Source: Candidatus Defluviicoccus seviourii (GTDB taxonomy: Bacteria > Pseudomonadota > Alphaproteobacteria > Rhodospirillales > Defluviicoccaceae). From it: 64,000 nucleotides of DNA. Where the stretch lies: the NCBI GenBank assembly GCA_900609035.2, contig UXAT02000051.1, forward strand, positions 1 through 64,000, written 5' to 3'. Positions 11,538-22,032 of this stretch are shown here, piece after piece. Numbering within the stretch: the stretch's first letter is position 1; each line of letters starts with the position of its first letter. The notes below the pieces were generated by a model. It was not told where the DNA came from, made no database searches, and worked only from the letters and a program-made list of their open reading frames with translations. Made by a program: the position numbers and the translations under genes.

Positions 11538-14500
11538 ATGGCGGCCAAGGAAACGGACACGCAACGACCGAACGTGCCGGTGGTGCGGATCTTCCTCTCC
11601 TCGCCCGGAGACGTGGCCGAGGAGCGAGCGTTCGCACGCGAGCTGATCGACAGCGAGCTCATGAAGCGCCCACACTTGCGCGGCCGGGGAGCGCTGGAGC
11701 TGATTGCTTGGGACGATCCGGCGGCGCCCATTCCCATGCTGGCGACCGAGACACCGCAAGAGTCGGTCAACGCCGCCCGGCCGCGACCGGCGAACTGCGA
11801 CATCGTCATCGTCCTCCTGTGGTCGCGGATGGGCACACTGCTGCCCGACCGTATTCTGAAACCCGATGGCACGCGTTACCTCTCCGGCACCGAGTGGGAG
11901 TACGAGGACGCGGTCAAATCGACGCGGCAGCCTCGGCCGCAAGTGCTAATCTACCGGCGGACAGAAAAGCTGAAGCTTGACATCGACGATCCCGACTTCG
12001 ACGAAAAACGTACACAATTCAGGGCGGTGAACGATTTCTTCGACCGATTTCGGAACCCTGACGGCTCGCTGAATGGCGGTTTCCACGAACACGCGACAGC
12101 GGCCGAGTTCAAGGAGCTGTTGCGCCAGCACCTAGACGAGTTCCTGCATCGGCTGCTGCCGCCCGCTGCGATGGGCGGTGACAGCAAAGCGCCATTCATT
12201 CAACCCGTAATCCCGCCCGCGTATCTCGAATGGCTGCAGCGGACCTGCGCTGACGTGTCCCTCTTGGGGCAGGACATCCAGAAGGGCCAGGCGATTACGC
12301 TGAGCCAGATCTATGTGCCGGCGCTGACTCGGCCGGTGGCAACGCCTGAGGTGGCGGCTCGTGGCAAGGCGAGGGCACGTCCCGAGGCGGAGGAAAAGCA
12401 AGCATTCCCGCTGCTGCAGCGGCTGGATGGCGTGTCGCTCTACATTGTGCCGGCTCGTGGCAAGGGGAGGGCACGCCCCGCGGCGGACGAAAAGCAAGCA
12501 GTCCCTCTGCTGCAGCGGATGGATGGCGGGTCGCTCTATGTGCCGGCTCCGGCCGGTGCGGGCAAGTCGACCTTCTGCCGCTGGGCGGTGCTGCAGAGCA
12601 TTGCCACCGCGCCGATCGGCCATGCGGTGCCGGCGCCGGACGAATTCGCCGAACCGGAGCCCAAGTCGTTGCGCGGCCGGCTGCCGCTGCTCGTGCCGCT
12701 GCGCGATTTCGGGACCGACATGGACTGCGGCCGCGGCGGCCGGACGTGGCACAGGGGCGATCTGGAAGATGCGCTCGCCACCTGGGCAGACCGCCTCGAA
12801 GGCCTCTCGGCCGGTACCGTCAAGGCGCACATCAAGGCCGGCAGCGCATTCCTGCTGCTGGACGGCCTGGACGAGGTGCCGGTCTCGGACACGCGTGAGG
12901 GCCATGCCGTGTTTCCCCGCGAGCTGCTGCTGAGCGGCCTCGCCGATGCGCTGCCCGAGTGGCTGCAGGCCGGCAACCGTATCCTGCTCACCAGCCGCCC
13001 CTATGGCCTGGATGAAGCGGGGCTGCACCGCCTCCGGCTGCCGCAAGCGCCGCTGGAGCCGCTGCCCCGGGAACTGCAAGACCTGTTCGTCACCCGCTGG
13101 TTCCACACGCTCGGCCGGCCCGAGAAGACCGAAGATCTGATCGCAACGATCCGCCAGCGAGAGAATCTGGCGCCGCTGGTCGAGAACCCGATGCTGCTAA
13201 CGGCACTGTGCGTGCTCCACGAGAGCGGCGGCCGGCTGCCTGAGGACCGCTACGAGCTGTACAAGCGCATCGTCAACAACGTGCTGTTCCATCGCTTTCA
13301 CGATGAAGTGCGGCAGCGGGAACCGGCGCGGGCACGGCTGGAAGCGATCGCACTCGGCATGCACGTTGGCGATCCGGACTCGCCGCGGCAAAGCCCGGTA
13401 GCGGAGATCAGCTATCTGGAGGTCGAGCAGCTGCTGCGGGCATTTGCCAAGGAGGATAGCTCTTACGAGCGCGGCCGGGTCGAGCCGGTGGCGCAGCGCG
13501 ACGAGCTGCTGACGCGCTCCGGCCTGCTGCTGCCGCGCGAGAATTACCGCGCCGCCTTTTATCACCTCAGCGTTCAGGAGTATCTGGCTGCCGAGCGCAT
13601 CCTGCGCCTCGAAGATGACTTGTGGCCGATCTTCCGCGATCGCAGCGCGGTTGCCGAATGGCGCGCGACGCTGATGTTCCTCTTCGCCGGCAAGATTGCC
13701 GGCAAGTCGCCGCGCTGGGGCACCGACATGCTGCAGCGATTGCTCAACGAGCAAGAGCGATCAGCGGTCGAGGCCAATCCGTGGCCGGCGGCTTTCATCG
13801 CCGAGGCGCTGGAGATGTGCCTGGCCAAGGACTATTCGGTGCCGGAGATACTGAAAGAGGGTTTCCGCCGGCTGGCGTTGAATGCGATCGTAGATGAAGT
13901 GGCGGTTCAGGCGCGACACGCCTTGGGTCTGTGCCTCGGCCGCGTCGGCGATCCGCGTTTTCCGAGTCTGCGCGATACGCGCGCCTACGTCGAGGTGCCG
14001 GCCGGCACGTACCCCTATGGGAACAAGGGGGAAAAGGTGGAGATCGAGGCGCCGTTTCGGCTCGGCCGCTATCCGGTCACCAACAGCCAGTACCGGGTGT
14101 TCCTGGAGGACGGCGGGTATGCGAAGCGGGAGTACTGGTCGGAGGCCGGCTGGGCTTGGCTTCAAAAGAATGGGGTCACAGAACCAGAATATTGGCACGA
14201 CCGGCGCTGGAACGGCCCGAATCAGCCGGTGGTGGGGGTGAGCTTCTGGGAGGCGGAGGCATGCTGTGCCTGGGCTGGCGGCCGGCTGCCAACGGAACAG
14301 GAGTGGGAGGCCGCCGCCCGCGGCCCCGACGGCCTCACTTATCCCTGGGGCAACGACTGGGAGGACGGCATCTGTAACAGTTCCGAGGCCAGCCTCGACG
14401 TGACCTCCACCGTGGGGTTGTTCCCGCGCGCCCGCCAGCGGCGCTTCGGCATCGAGGATCTTGTCGGCAACGTCTGGGAATGGTGCGACAGTCTGTACGA

Positions 14501-14663
14501 TGCAGACGACAAAAATTGCCCTGATCTGCTCGTGCTGCGTGGCGGCTCCTACCTCTACGGGTCCTGGGGCCTGCGGGCGTCCTTCCGTTTCGGGGACGTG
14601 CCCGACTTCAGGTTCGACGAGGGCTACGGCTTTCGCTGCGTGCTCGCCCCGCCCCGGCCATGA
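11538..14663 (+). CDS. DUF4062-NACHT-FGE-fold protein, candidate immune NTPase
   Basis: A 1041-aa multidomain protein. Residues about 12-130 (VRIFLSSPGDVAEERAFARE, then NCDIVIVLLWSRMG) match DUF4062, a TIR-like N-terminal effector or signalling domain. Residues about 335-640 are a NACHT NTPase with Walker A APAGAGKST and Walker B FLLLDGLDEVP. A helical linker follows, then an FGE-sulfatase/C-type-lectin-like domain (about 816-1036, YVEVPAGTYPYG...LVGNVWEWC...LRGGS). The FGE catalytic cysteine pair after RGGS is absent, so this domain more likely senses or binds than oxidises. NACHT proteins of this layout belong to NLR-related antiphage families. Downstream are higBA genes, upstream a REP-like repeat. 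No partner gene is obvious. Confidence 0.85.
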   Translation: MAAKETDTQRPNVPVVRIFLSSPGDVAEERAFARELIDSELMKRPHLRGRGALELIAWDDPAAPIPMLATETPQESVNAARPRPANCDIVIVLLWSRMGTLLPDRILKPDGTRYLSGTEWEYEDAVKSTRQPRPQVLIYRRTEKLKLDIDDPDFDEKRTQFRAVNDFFDRFRNPDGSLNGGFHEHATAAEFKELLRQHLDEFLHRLLPPAAMGGDSKAPFIQPVIPPAYLEWLQRTCADVSLLGQDIQKGQAITLSQIYVPALTRPVATPEVAARGKARARPEAEEKQAFPLLQRLDGVSLYIVPARGKGRARPAADEKQAVPLLQRMDGGSLYVPAPAGAGKSTFCRWAVLQSIATAPIGHAVPAPDEFAEPEPKSLRGRLPLLVPLRDFGTDMDCGRGGRTWHRGDLEDALATWADRLEGLSAGTVKAHIKAGSAFLLLDGLDEVPVSDTREGHAVFPRELLLSGLADALPEWLQAGNRILLTSRPYGLDEAGLHRLRLPQAPLEPLPRELQDLFVTRWFHTLGRPEKTEDLIATIRQRENLAPLVENPMLLTALCVLHESGGRLPEDRYELYKRIVNNVLFHRFHDEVRQREPARARLEAIALGMHVGDPDSPRQSPVAEISYLEVEQLLRAFAKEDSSYERGRVEPVAQRDELLTRSGLLLPRENYRAAFYHLSVQEYLAAERILRLEDDLWPIFRDRSAVAEWRATLMFLFAGKIAGKSPRWGTDMLQRLLNEQERSAVEANPWPAAFIAEALEMCLAKDYSVPEILKEGFRRLALNAIVDEVAVQARHALGLCLGRVGDPRFPSLRDTRAYVEVPAGTYPYGNKGEKVEIEAPFRLGRYPVTNSQYRVFLEDGGYAKREYWSEAGWAWLQKNGVTEPEYWHDRRWNGPNQPVVGVSFWEAEACCAWAGGRLPTEQEWEAAARGPDGLTYPWGNDWEDGICNSSEASLDVTSTVGLFPRARQRRFGIEDLVGNVWEWCDSLYDADDKNCPDLLVLRGGSYLYGSWGLRASFRFGDVPDFRFDEGYGFRCVLAPPRP
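12361..12549 (+). repeat. In-frame tandem duplication inside the NACHT gene
   Basis: Two adjacent units, 12361-12456 (96 bp) and 12457-12549 (93 bp), are about 85-90 percent identical by eye. They encode two copies of a roughly 32-residue stretch (RGKARARPEAEEKQAFPLLQ and RGKGRARPAADEKQAVPLLQ, each ending in a DG-SLY segment) just before Walker A. Both units keep the frame. The duplication looks recent. Confidence 0.85.
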
Positions 14664-14730
14664 TCGACGTTGCCGCCGAGGATCCCGTCTGTTATGTTCT
14701 GCGTGTTATGCGGCGCGTACTGGCGGCGTC

Positions 14731-15009
14731 ATGATCAGGTCGTTCCGGGATCGGCGCACGGCCGCCTTCGCTGCCGGCGAGCGGGTGAAGGAATTCCACG
14801 CGTTTGCAAAGCAGGCGCAGCGCCGGCTCGTCATTCTCAACGCGGCGGAGCGGATCGAGGACCTGATGATGCTGCCGTCCAATCGTTTCGAGGCGCTACG
14901 CGGCACGCGTCAAGGCCAATTCAGCATCCGCATCAACGAGCAGTGGCGGATCTGCTTCACCTTCCGCGAGGGAGACGCTTTCGATGTCGAGATCACCGAT
15001 TACCACTGA
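14731..15009 (+). CDS. higB: HigB-type toxin (RelE superfamily)
   Basis: The 92-aa protein has the plasmid-maintenance killer/HigB signature MIRSFRDRRTAAFAAGERVK at the start. It also has LPSNRFEALRGTRQGQFSIR and the C-terminal INEQWRICFTF...DVEITDYH core. HigB toxins are ribosome-dependent mRNA interferases. As in other higBA loci the toxin gene comes first and overlaps the antitoxin by 26 bp. The frame extends upstream to 14461 inside the NACHT gene, but the ATG at 14731 matches the family start. Confidence 0.93.
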   Translation: MIRSFRDRRTAAFAAGERVKEFHAFAKQAQRRLVILNAAERIEDLMMLPSNRFEALRGTRQGQFSIRINEQWRICFTFREGDAFDVEITDYH

Positions 15010-15310
15010 CGACGGGCCGGTCCTGAACCTGCCGCCGATCCACCCTGGCGAGATCCTGGGCGAGGAGCTGGCCGGGCTCAGCGTTTCCGCCAACGCGCTC
15101 GCCCGTGCCTTGGACGTTCCGCCCAACCGCATCACCGAAATCCTCAACGCCAAGCGCGCCGTGACCGCGGATACGGCGCTCCGGCTTGCGCGCTATTTCG
15201 GCACTTCGGCCCGGTTCTGGATGAACCTGCAGCAGAGCTACGACCTCGCCGTCGCCGAGCGCGACCATGGCGCGGCGATTGCGCGCACGGTGCGACCGCG
15301 GGCGGCGTAA
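14984..15310 (+). CDS. higA: HigA-type antitoxin (XRE helix-turn-helix)
   Basis: The 108-aa DNA-binding antitoxin neutralises HigB and represses the operon. It has PPIHPGEILGEELAGLSVSA followed by an XRE helix-turn-helix (ANALARALDVPPNRITEILN, then RLARYFGTSARFWMNLQ), the standard HigA/VapI family pattern. The ATG lies inside the last codons of higB, so the two are translationally coupled. The next gene, 67 bp on, is on the other strand. Confidence 0.93.
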   Translation: MSRSPITTDDGPVLNLPPIHPGEILGEELAGLSVSANALARALDVPPNRITEILNAKRAVTADTALRLARYFGTSARFWMNLQQSYDLAVAERDHGAAIARTVRPRAA

Positions 15311-15377
15311 CTCCTCTGCCGGTTCCCACGCGCCTCGCGTCCAAGGATCGCGACAATAACGGAGGCGTCGATGAACA

Positions 15378-15623
15378 TCAGGCGTCGCCCCACATGGCGT
15401 CGGTAAAGCGTTTCATGTCGAAATCCGGTTCGCTAGGCCCAATCGCATCGGCAAGGGCCTTTGCCCGCGCCAGCCGCTGCTTGAACGGCAGCGCGCGGCG
15501 TGCTTCGGCGAGCTGGGCTTCAAGGGCGCGGCGAACGGCTTCGGTCTTGGTCCGTGCTCCGGTCAGCTTGCGAACCTGCTCGGCCAGCGCATCGACCTCG
15601 GGGTCGCGAACAAACAACGCCAT
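15378..15623 (-). CDS. Orphan VapB-type antitoxin
   Basis: The 81-aa protein MALFVRDPEVDALAEQVRKL...TGARTKTEAVRRALE...FTDAMWGDA matches the Rv0623/PSK-type VapB family: an N-terminal strand-helix-helix DNA-binding part and a C-terminal toxin-binding tail. The start at 15623 follows CAGGAGA; the longer frame to 15761 lies within liuC antisense. Normally a vapC toxin gene overlaps the 3' end, but only 67 bp separate this stop from higA, so the toxin is missing. It could act in trans or be a relic. Confidence 0.7.
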   Translation of the reverse strand: MALFVRDPEVDALAEQVRKLTGARTKTEAVRRALEAQLAEARRALPFKQRLARAKALADAIGPSEPDFDMKRFTDAMWGDA

Positions 15624-15687
15624 TTTGAATATCTCCTGCCGATAGCGAGATACCACAGAAGAGATATGCTCGCCAGTCCGGCAGGTC

Positions 15688-16470
15688 TCACCCCCCCTGC
15701 TTGCGCTTGAGGAAGGCGGTGATGCGGTCTTGCGCTTCCCTGCGCGCGCGGGCGCGGGCAATGGCTTGGGCCGTCTCCTCCATCAGCGCGGCGTCGACCG
15801 GCCGGCCGGCAACGGCACGCATCAATGCTTTCGCCTCCGCCATCGCCGCCGTGCTGTTGCGGCCCAAGGCTGCGAGCGTGCGCGCGCCGGCCGATTCAAG
15901 CTCTCCCGCCTGGACCACCTCATGCACGAGGCCCAAGCGCAGCGCTTCCGCCGCATCGAAGGGCAGGGCCATGAGCGCATAGCGGGCCGCCGCGCGGGCG
16001 CCGATCGCCGCCACGACGTAAGGCGAGATCACCGCCGGGATGATGCCGAGCCGGACCTCCGTCAGCGCGAAGCGGGCTTCTTCCGCGGCGATCGCAATGT
16101 CGCACGCGGCAACGACGCCGACCCCGCCGCCATAGGCCGGCCCCTGGACGAGCGCGAGCGTCGGTTTCGGCAGCGTCGCCAACGCGCCCAGCACGCGGGC
16201 GAGCTTCAGCGCATCGGCGACGTTGTCGGCGTCTGGCGCCTCACCCATGCGCAGCATCCAGGCGAGATCGCCGCCGGCACAGAAGCTGGCACCTTCGGCC
16301 GCAATCACCACGGCGCGGACGCGGGCATCCGCCCCCAGCGCCTCGATCGCGGCGCCAAGGCTCTCGATCAGCGCATTGTCGAAGGCGTTGTGGATCTGCG
16401 GCCGGTTGAAGCGGATGCGGCCGACGCCAGCCTCATCGATGCTGCACACAAGCGCGTCTGCCATCGGCAT
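15688..16470 (-). CDS. liuC: Methylglutaconyl-CoA hydratase, enoyl-CoA hydratase family
   Basis: Likely hydrates 3-methylglutaconyl-CoA to HMG-CoA in leucine/isovalerate breakdown. The 260-aa crotonase-fold protein has RIRFNRPQIHNAFDNALIES, the oxyanion-hole stretches GASFCAGGDLAWM and QGPAYGGGVGVVAACDIAI, and the C-terminal trimerisation region. General enoyl-CoA hydratase activity is the alternative. The choice rests on its place 16 bp after the carboxyltransferase gene in a liuA-liuB-liuC operon. Confidence 0.85.
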   Translation of the reverse strand: MPMADALVCSIDEAGVGRIRFNRPQIHNAFDNALIESLGAAIEALGADARVRAVVIAAEGASFCAGGDLAWMLRMGEAPDADNVADALKLARVLGALATLPKPTLALVQGPAYGGGVGVVAACDIAIAAEEARFALTEVRLGIIPAVISPYVVAAIGARAAARYALMALPFDAAEALRLGLVHEVVQAGELESAGARTLAALGRNSTAAMAEAKALMRAVAGRPVDAALMEETAQAIARARARREAQDRITAFLKRKQGG

Positions 16471-16486
16471 CTCCTTCGCGCCGGCG

Positions 16487-18094
<1,608 letters not shown>

Positions 18095-18119
18095 CGCCTG
18101 AGCCCCGTGCCGGCCGGCC

Positions 18120-19292
18120 TCACCGCGTCTCCTCGAACAGCTCGCGGCCGATCAGCCAGCGGCGGATCTCACTGGTGCCGGCGCCGATCTCGTAAAGCTT
18201 GGCGTCGCGCAGGAGCCGCCCGGTGGGATACTCGTTGATGTAGCCGCTGCCGCCTAAGCACTGGATCGCTTCCAAGGCCATCCAGGTCGCCTTCTCAGCG
18301 GCATAGAGGATGGCGCCGGCGGCATCTTTGCGCGTTGCCTGGCCACGATCGCACGCGCGCGCGACCGCGTAGACGTACGCGCGGCAGGCATTCAGCGTCG
18401 TGTACATGTCGGCGAGCTTGGCCTGCATGATCTGGAAGCTGCCGATCGGCTGGCCGAACTGCCTGCGGTCGTGCAGGTAGGGGATGACGACGTCCATGCA
18501 GGCCTGCATGATACCAAGCGGGCCGGCGGACAACACCAGGCGCTCGTAGTCGAGCCCGCTCATCAGAACGTTGACGCCCTTGCCGACGGCACCCAGCACG
18601 TTCTCGGCCGGCACCTCGCAGTCGTTGAACACGAGCTCACACGTGTTGGAGCCGCGCATGCCGAGCTTGTCGAGCTTCTGGGCGCTGGCAAAGCCCTTGA
18701 AGCCGCGCTCGACGAGAAAGGCGGTGATGCCGCGCGGGCCCGCGGCCGGATCGGTCTTGGCGTAGACGACCACTACTTCCGCCTCGGGACCGTTGGTGAT
18801 CCACATCTTGCTGCCGTTGAGGATGTAGCGGTCGCCCCTGCGCTCGGCTTTCAAGCGCATGCCGACAACGTCGGAGCCGGCGCCCGCCTCGCTCATTGCC
18901 AGTGCGCCCACGTGCTCGCCATTGATCAGTTTGGAGAGATAGCGGCGTTTCTGCTCGTCGGAGCCGTTGCGGCGGATCTGGTTGACGCACAGGTTCGAGT
19001 GCGCACCGTAGCTCAGGCCGACCGAGGCCGAGGCGCGGCTGATCTCCTCCATCGCCACGACGTGCTCGACATAGCCCATGCCGGCGCCGCCCCAGTCCTC
19101 CTCGACCGTGATGCCGAGCAGGCCTAGCGCGCCCAGCTTCGGCCACAGATCGGCCGGGAAGACGTTGTCGTGGTCAATCGCGGCGGCGCGCGGCTGGATT
19201 TCGTCACCGGCAAAGCCGCGCACCGTCGCGCGCAGCATGTCTGCCGTCTCGCCAAGGCCGAAATCGAACGCGCAAGTGTCGTTCGCCGCCAT
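18120..19292 (-). CDS. liuA: Isovaleryl-CoA dehydrogenase
   Basis: FAD enzyme that oxidises isovaleryl-CoA to 3-methylcrotonyl-CoA, passing electrons to ETF. The 390-aa protein has the acyl-CoA dehydrogenase N, middle and C domains. [15 protein letters not shown] carries the glutamate in the position that marks the isovaleryl-CoA subfamily. [28 protein letters not shown] and the C-terminal [19 protein letters not shown] also fit. The ATG at 19292 follows GGGAGGT; the frame to 19373 upstream is not conserved-looking. First gene of the liu operon. Confidence 0.93.
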   Translation of the reverse strand: MAANDTCAFDFGLGETADMLRATVRGFAGDEIQPRAAAIDHDNVFPADLWPKLGALGLLGITVEEDWGGAGMGYVEHVVAMEEISRASASVGLSYGAHSNLCVNQIRRNGSDEQKRRYLSKLINGEHVGALAMSEAGAGSDVVGMRLKAERRGDRYILNGSKMWITNGPEAEVVVVYAKTDPAAGPRGITAFLVERGFKGFASAQKLDKLGMRGSNTCELVFNDCEVPAENVLGAVGKGVNVLMSGLDYERLVLSAGPLGIMQACMDVVIPYLHDRRQFGQPIGSFQIMQAKLADMYTTLNACRAYVYAVARACDRGQATRKDAAGAILYAAEKATWMALEAIQCLGGSGYINEYPTGRLLRDAKLYEIGAGTSEIRRWLIGRELFEETR

Positions 19293-19409
19293 CTGGACCT
19301 CCCGATAAGTTCTTGTTGTGGTTTTCTTGTCTTGGCAGCAGGGGAATATAGCCAAGTTCGCGGCTGCCCCCAACAGCTTTGCCCGTACTCCTTCTGGTGG
19401 CCGGGCCGG

Positions 19410-20240
19410 TCAGTAGGACAGGAGCACCGGGGTGGTCATGCGGGCGAGGATGCCGCTGGTGAGGCTGCGCTTCATGCCGGGTGCGGCACGCCCGCGCCCG
19501 GCCGCACCCAGCACGAGCAGGTCGGCGCCGGCATCGGCCAGGTGCGAGAGCAGGCGTTCGGCAGCCTCGATCGCATTCGCCTCAAAGACGAGCCGGTCGG
19601 GCGCGGCCGGCAGGCCGTGGCGGGTCAGGTGAGCGACGATGCCTTCGAGCGGTGCTGCGGCAGTGAGCCGGCCGGCCGCCTTCGCGCGCAGCGACAAAAC
19701 GCTCACGGCCTCGGCGCCATCGATCAGCGGCAGCGCGTCGGCAATGGCGCGGGCCGCCTCGCGGCTGCCGTTCCAGGCGATCACGACGCGCCGGCCCATC
19801 GCTTGGAACTGGCCGGCATAGGGCACGACGAGGACGGGGCGACCGGCGTTCGAGACCGTCTGCTCGATCAGATCGGATGATGCGCCTGAGGCCGTTTCGC
19901 GCGGGTCCGGCTGGCCGAGCACGGTGATGTCCGCCTCTCGAGCCTGGACGATGACACCCTGCGCCACTGCGCTTTCGGCCGCCGCCGGCTCGACCATCCA
20001 GCCGATCTCGATCTCGAATGCGCCCGCAATCCGGCGAAAGGCGGCCTCGGCGACGCGGGCGCCCTGCGTCAGGAGTGCCGGCTGGTGCGCCGGCGCGAGG
20101 CCCAGGGTGGTCTTGCCGGCGTGGGTGAACAGGCCCAAAAGCCGTGCCCCGTGCCGGCGGGCAAGGCCGCACGCGAGTTCAATCCGGCCGCTGGCGGCAG
20201 CGGTCGCGTCGATATGGACGACGATGTCGCGAATACGCAT
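19410..20240 (-). CDS. Tandem-domain universal stress protein
   Basis: The 276-aa protein has two UspA-fold halves (about 1-140 and 148-276). The second ends with LLVLGAAGRGRAAPGMKRSL followed by ILARMTTPVLLSY, an approximation of the ATP-binding GxxGxGx9-10GS/T motif. Double-domain Usp proteins are common in Alphaproteobacteria, and ligand and role cannot be read from sequence. The start at 20240 follows GAGGGGAGG. Upstream the frame runs on through a region with an 18-bp direct repeat, which is probably non-coding. Confidence 0.85.
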   Translation of the reverse strand: MRIRDIVVHIDATAAASGRIELACGLARRHGARLLGLFTHAGKTTLGLAPAHQPALLTQGARVAEAAFRRIAGAFEIEIGWMVEPAAAESAVAQGVIVQAREADITVLGQPDPRETASGASSDLIEQTVSNAGRPVLVVPYAGQFQAMGRRVVIAWNGSREAARAIADALPLIDGAEAVSVLSLRAKAAGRLTAAAPLEGIVAHLTRHGLPAAPDRLVFEANAIEAAERLLSHLADAGADLLVLGAAGRGRAAPGMKRSLTSGILARMTTPVLLSY

Positions 20241-20360
20241 GCTCTTGCCTCCCCTCGCGTCGGCTCCGGTCTTGCCGCCGGCAACCCTGTTCGCTCGCCT
20301 CGCTCCGGACTTTGCGGCAGTCTGCAGGTTGAGACAAGCGCGCTCAAGCGCTTGCGGCCT

Positions 20361-20399
20361 GCCTGCGGGGGCATAACCCCAGCCTGCGGGGGCATAACC
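20361..20399. repeat. 18-bp direct repeat, 21-bp period, upstream of the Usp gene
   Basis: GCCTGCGGGGGCATAACC occurs exactly at 20361-20378 and 20382-20399, 120-160 bp upstream of the stress-protein start on the minus strand. The 21-bp spacing is two helical turns, so a regulator could bind both on one DNA face. It also lies downstream of the xseA stop at 20491, so it could be a 3'-end repeat instead. Confidence 0.6.
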
Positions 20400-20490
20400 G
20401 TCGTCATCCCGCCACGCTTCCGGTCCGCCATCGATCCGGTTCGGACCCGACAGTGGACCGAGCCTTGGCGGGATTGATGCGGCTCGTTGC

Positions 20491-21942
20491 TCAGAACAGG
20501 CTGCCTTGATCGCCGGGAGGCTTGCCGCGGGCCGAACCGCGGCGGGCGGCCGGACGCGCCGGTTGGGCTTCATCCGGGGGCTCGCGCCCGTCTTTGGGCG
20601 TTGGCTTGTCTTCGATCCGTGCGCCGGCTTCGCCGTCGTGCAGGCGCAAGCGCACGGCAAGCCCGGGTGTGAGGCTCGCAACGCTGGCAAGCGCATGGCC
20701 GGAGCGATCGAGCACAAGGGCAAAGCCGCGCTCCAGCACGCGCTCGTAGGAGCAACTGGCCAGCACCGCGCCCGCCTGCTGCAGCCGGCTGCGGCGGTCC
20801 TTCAGGATCTGCTCCAGCGCCCGATCCAGTCCCCGCGCCGCGTTTGCCAGCCGCTCACGATCGCGCGCGATGCGCTCGGCCGGGCTCACGAGGCGCGCGA
20901 CGGCCTGCTGCAGCCGCTGCTGTCGTGCCTGCAGGCCGACGGTGAGCGCGTTGTCGAACCGCTCCGACCAGTCGTCAAGCCGCTGGCGCGCGAGTGCCAG
21001 CAGCCGGACAGGCTGCGGCAGGCCACGTGCCGCCGCCGTTAGCCGCGTGCGACGTTCCTCCAGCGTACGGCTGAAGGCGCTGATCTGCCGGCTGGCCAGG
21101 CCAAGTACGCGGGCGATCAGCTCCGCACGGACCGGCACGGCGAGCTCTGCCGCGGCCGTGGGTGTCGGCGCCCGCAAGTCGGCTGCGAAATCGATCAGCG
21201 TCGTGTCGGTCTCGTGGCCGACGGCCGCGATCAGCGGGATCGCCGAACCGGCCGCGGCGCGCACGGTGATCTCCTCGTTGAAGGCCCAGAGGTCTTCGAG
21301 GCTGCCGCCGCCACGGGCAACGATCAGCACATCCGGCCGCGGCACCGCGCCGCCCGCGGGCAACCGGTTGAAGCCTTCGATGGCGGCTGCGATCTGTTCC
21401 GCAGCACCCTGGCCCTGGACGGCGACCGGCCACAAAAGCACGTGGCGCGGGAAGCGGTCGGCAAGGCGATGCAGGATATCCTTGATCACCGCGCCGGTGG
21501 GCGAGGTGACGACGCCGATCACGTCCGGCAGGTAGGGGATCGGCCGCTTGCGCTCTGCGGCGAACAGGCCTTCCGCTTCGAGCTTGCGCCGTCGATCCTC
21601 CAAGAGCTTCAACAGCGCGCCGGCACCGGCAAGCTCGATCGCATCGACAAGGATCTGATAGCGCGAGCGGGCCGGATAGCTGGTGAGCCGGCCGGTGACG
21701 ATCACCTCCAGGCCGTTGTCCAGCGCGGCCTTGAACCTTTGTGCCGCCGGGCGCCAGCAGACGGCATCGAGCACCGAGTCCTGATCCTTGAGCGCGAAGT
21801 AGAGGTGTCCCGACGCCGCGCGCTTCAAACCGCTGATCTCGCCGCGGACGCGAACGCGCTCGAACGTTTGTTCGATGAAGCGCTTGAGCGTTAGCGAAAT
21901 CTCCGTCACGGTAAAGACGGGAAGGCTGGCCTCAACGCTCAT
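20491..21942 (-). CDS. xseA: Exodeoxyribonuclease VII large subunit
   Basis: Single-strand-specific nuclease subunit that degrades DNA in both directions with XseB. About 483 aa from [20 protein letters not shown]: an OB-fold tRNA_anti-like domain at the N-terminus, then the catalytic domain with [40 protein letters not shown] and [15 protein letters not shown], then the helical C-terminus. It ends in QGSLF, reminiscent of beta-clamp-binding peptides. An ATG six codons earlier (21960) is equally possible. The very long frame beyond that is the antisense of purD. Divergent from purD across less than 100 bp. Confidence 0.95.
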   Translation of the reverse strand: MSVEASLPVFTVTEISLTLKRFIEQTFERVRVRGEISGLKRAASGHLYFALKDQDSVLDAVCWRPAAQRFKAALDNGLEVIVTGRLTSYPARSRYQILVDAIELAGAGALLKLLEDRRRKLEAEGLFAAERKRPIPYLPDVIGVVTSPTGAVIKDILHRLADRFPRHVLLWPVAVQGQGAAEQIAAAIEGFNRLPAGGAVPRPDVLIVARGGGSLEDLWAFNEEITVRAAAGSAIPLIAAVGHETDTTLIDFAADLRAPTPTAAAELAVPVRAELIARVLGLASRQISAFSRTLEERRTRLTAAARGLPQPVRLLALARQRLDDWSERFDNALTVGLQARQQRLQQAVARLVSPAERIARDRERLANAARGLDRALEQILKDRRSRLQQAGAVLASCSYERVLERGFALVLDRSGHALASVASLTPGLAVRLRLHDGEAGARIEDKPTPKDGREPPDEAQPARPAARRGSARGKPPGDQGSLF

Positions 21943-22032
21943 CGGGTTCGTTCCGGGCATGGCGCCAGTATGACCGAAGCCGGGGCTGCCGGCAAAACCC
22001 TGCGCTTTTCGCCAAGTTGAGGAACGTCGCTC

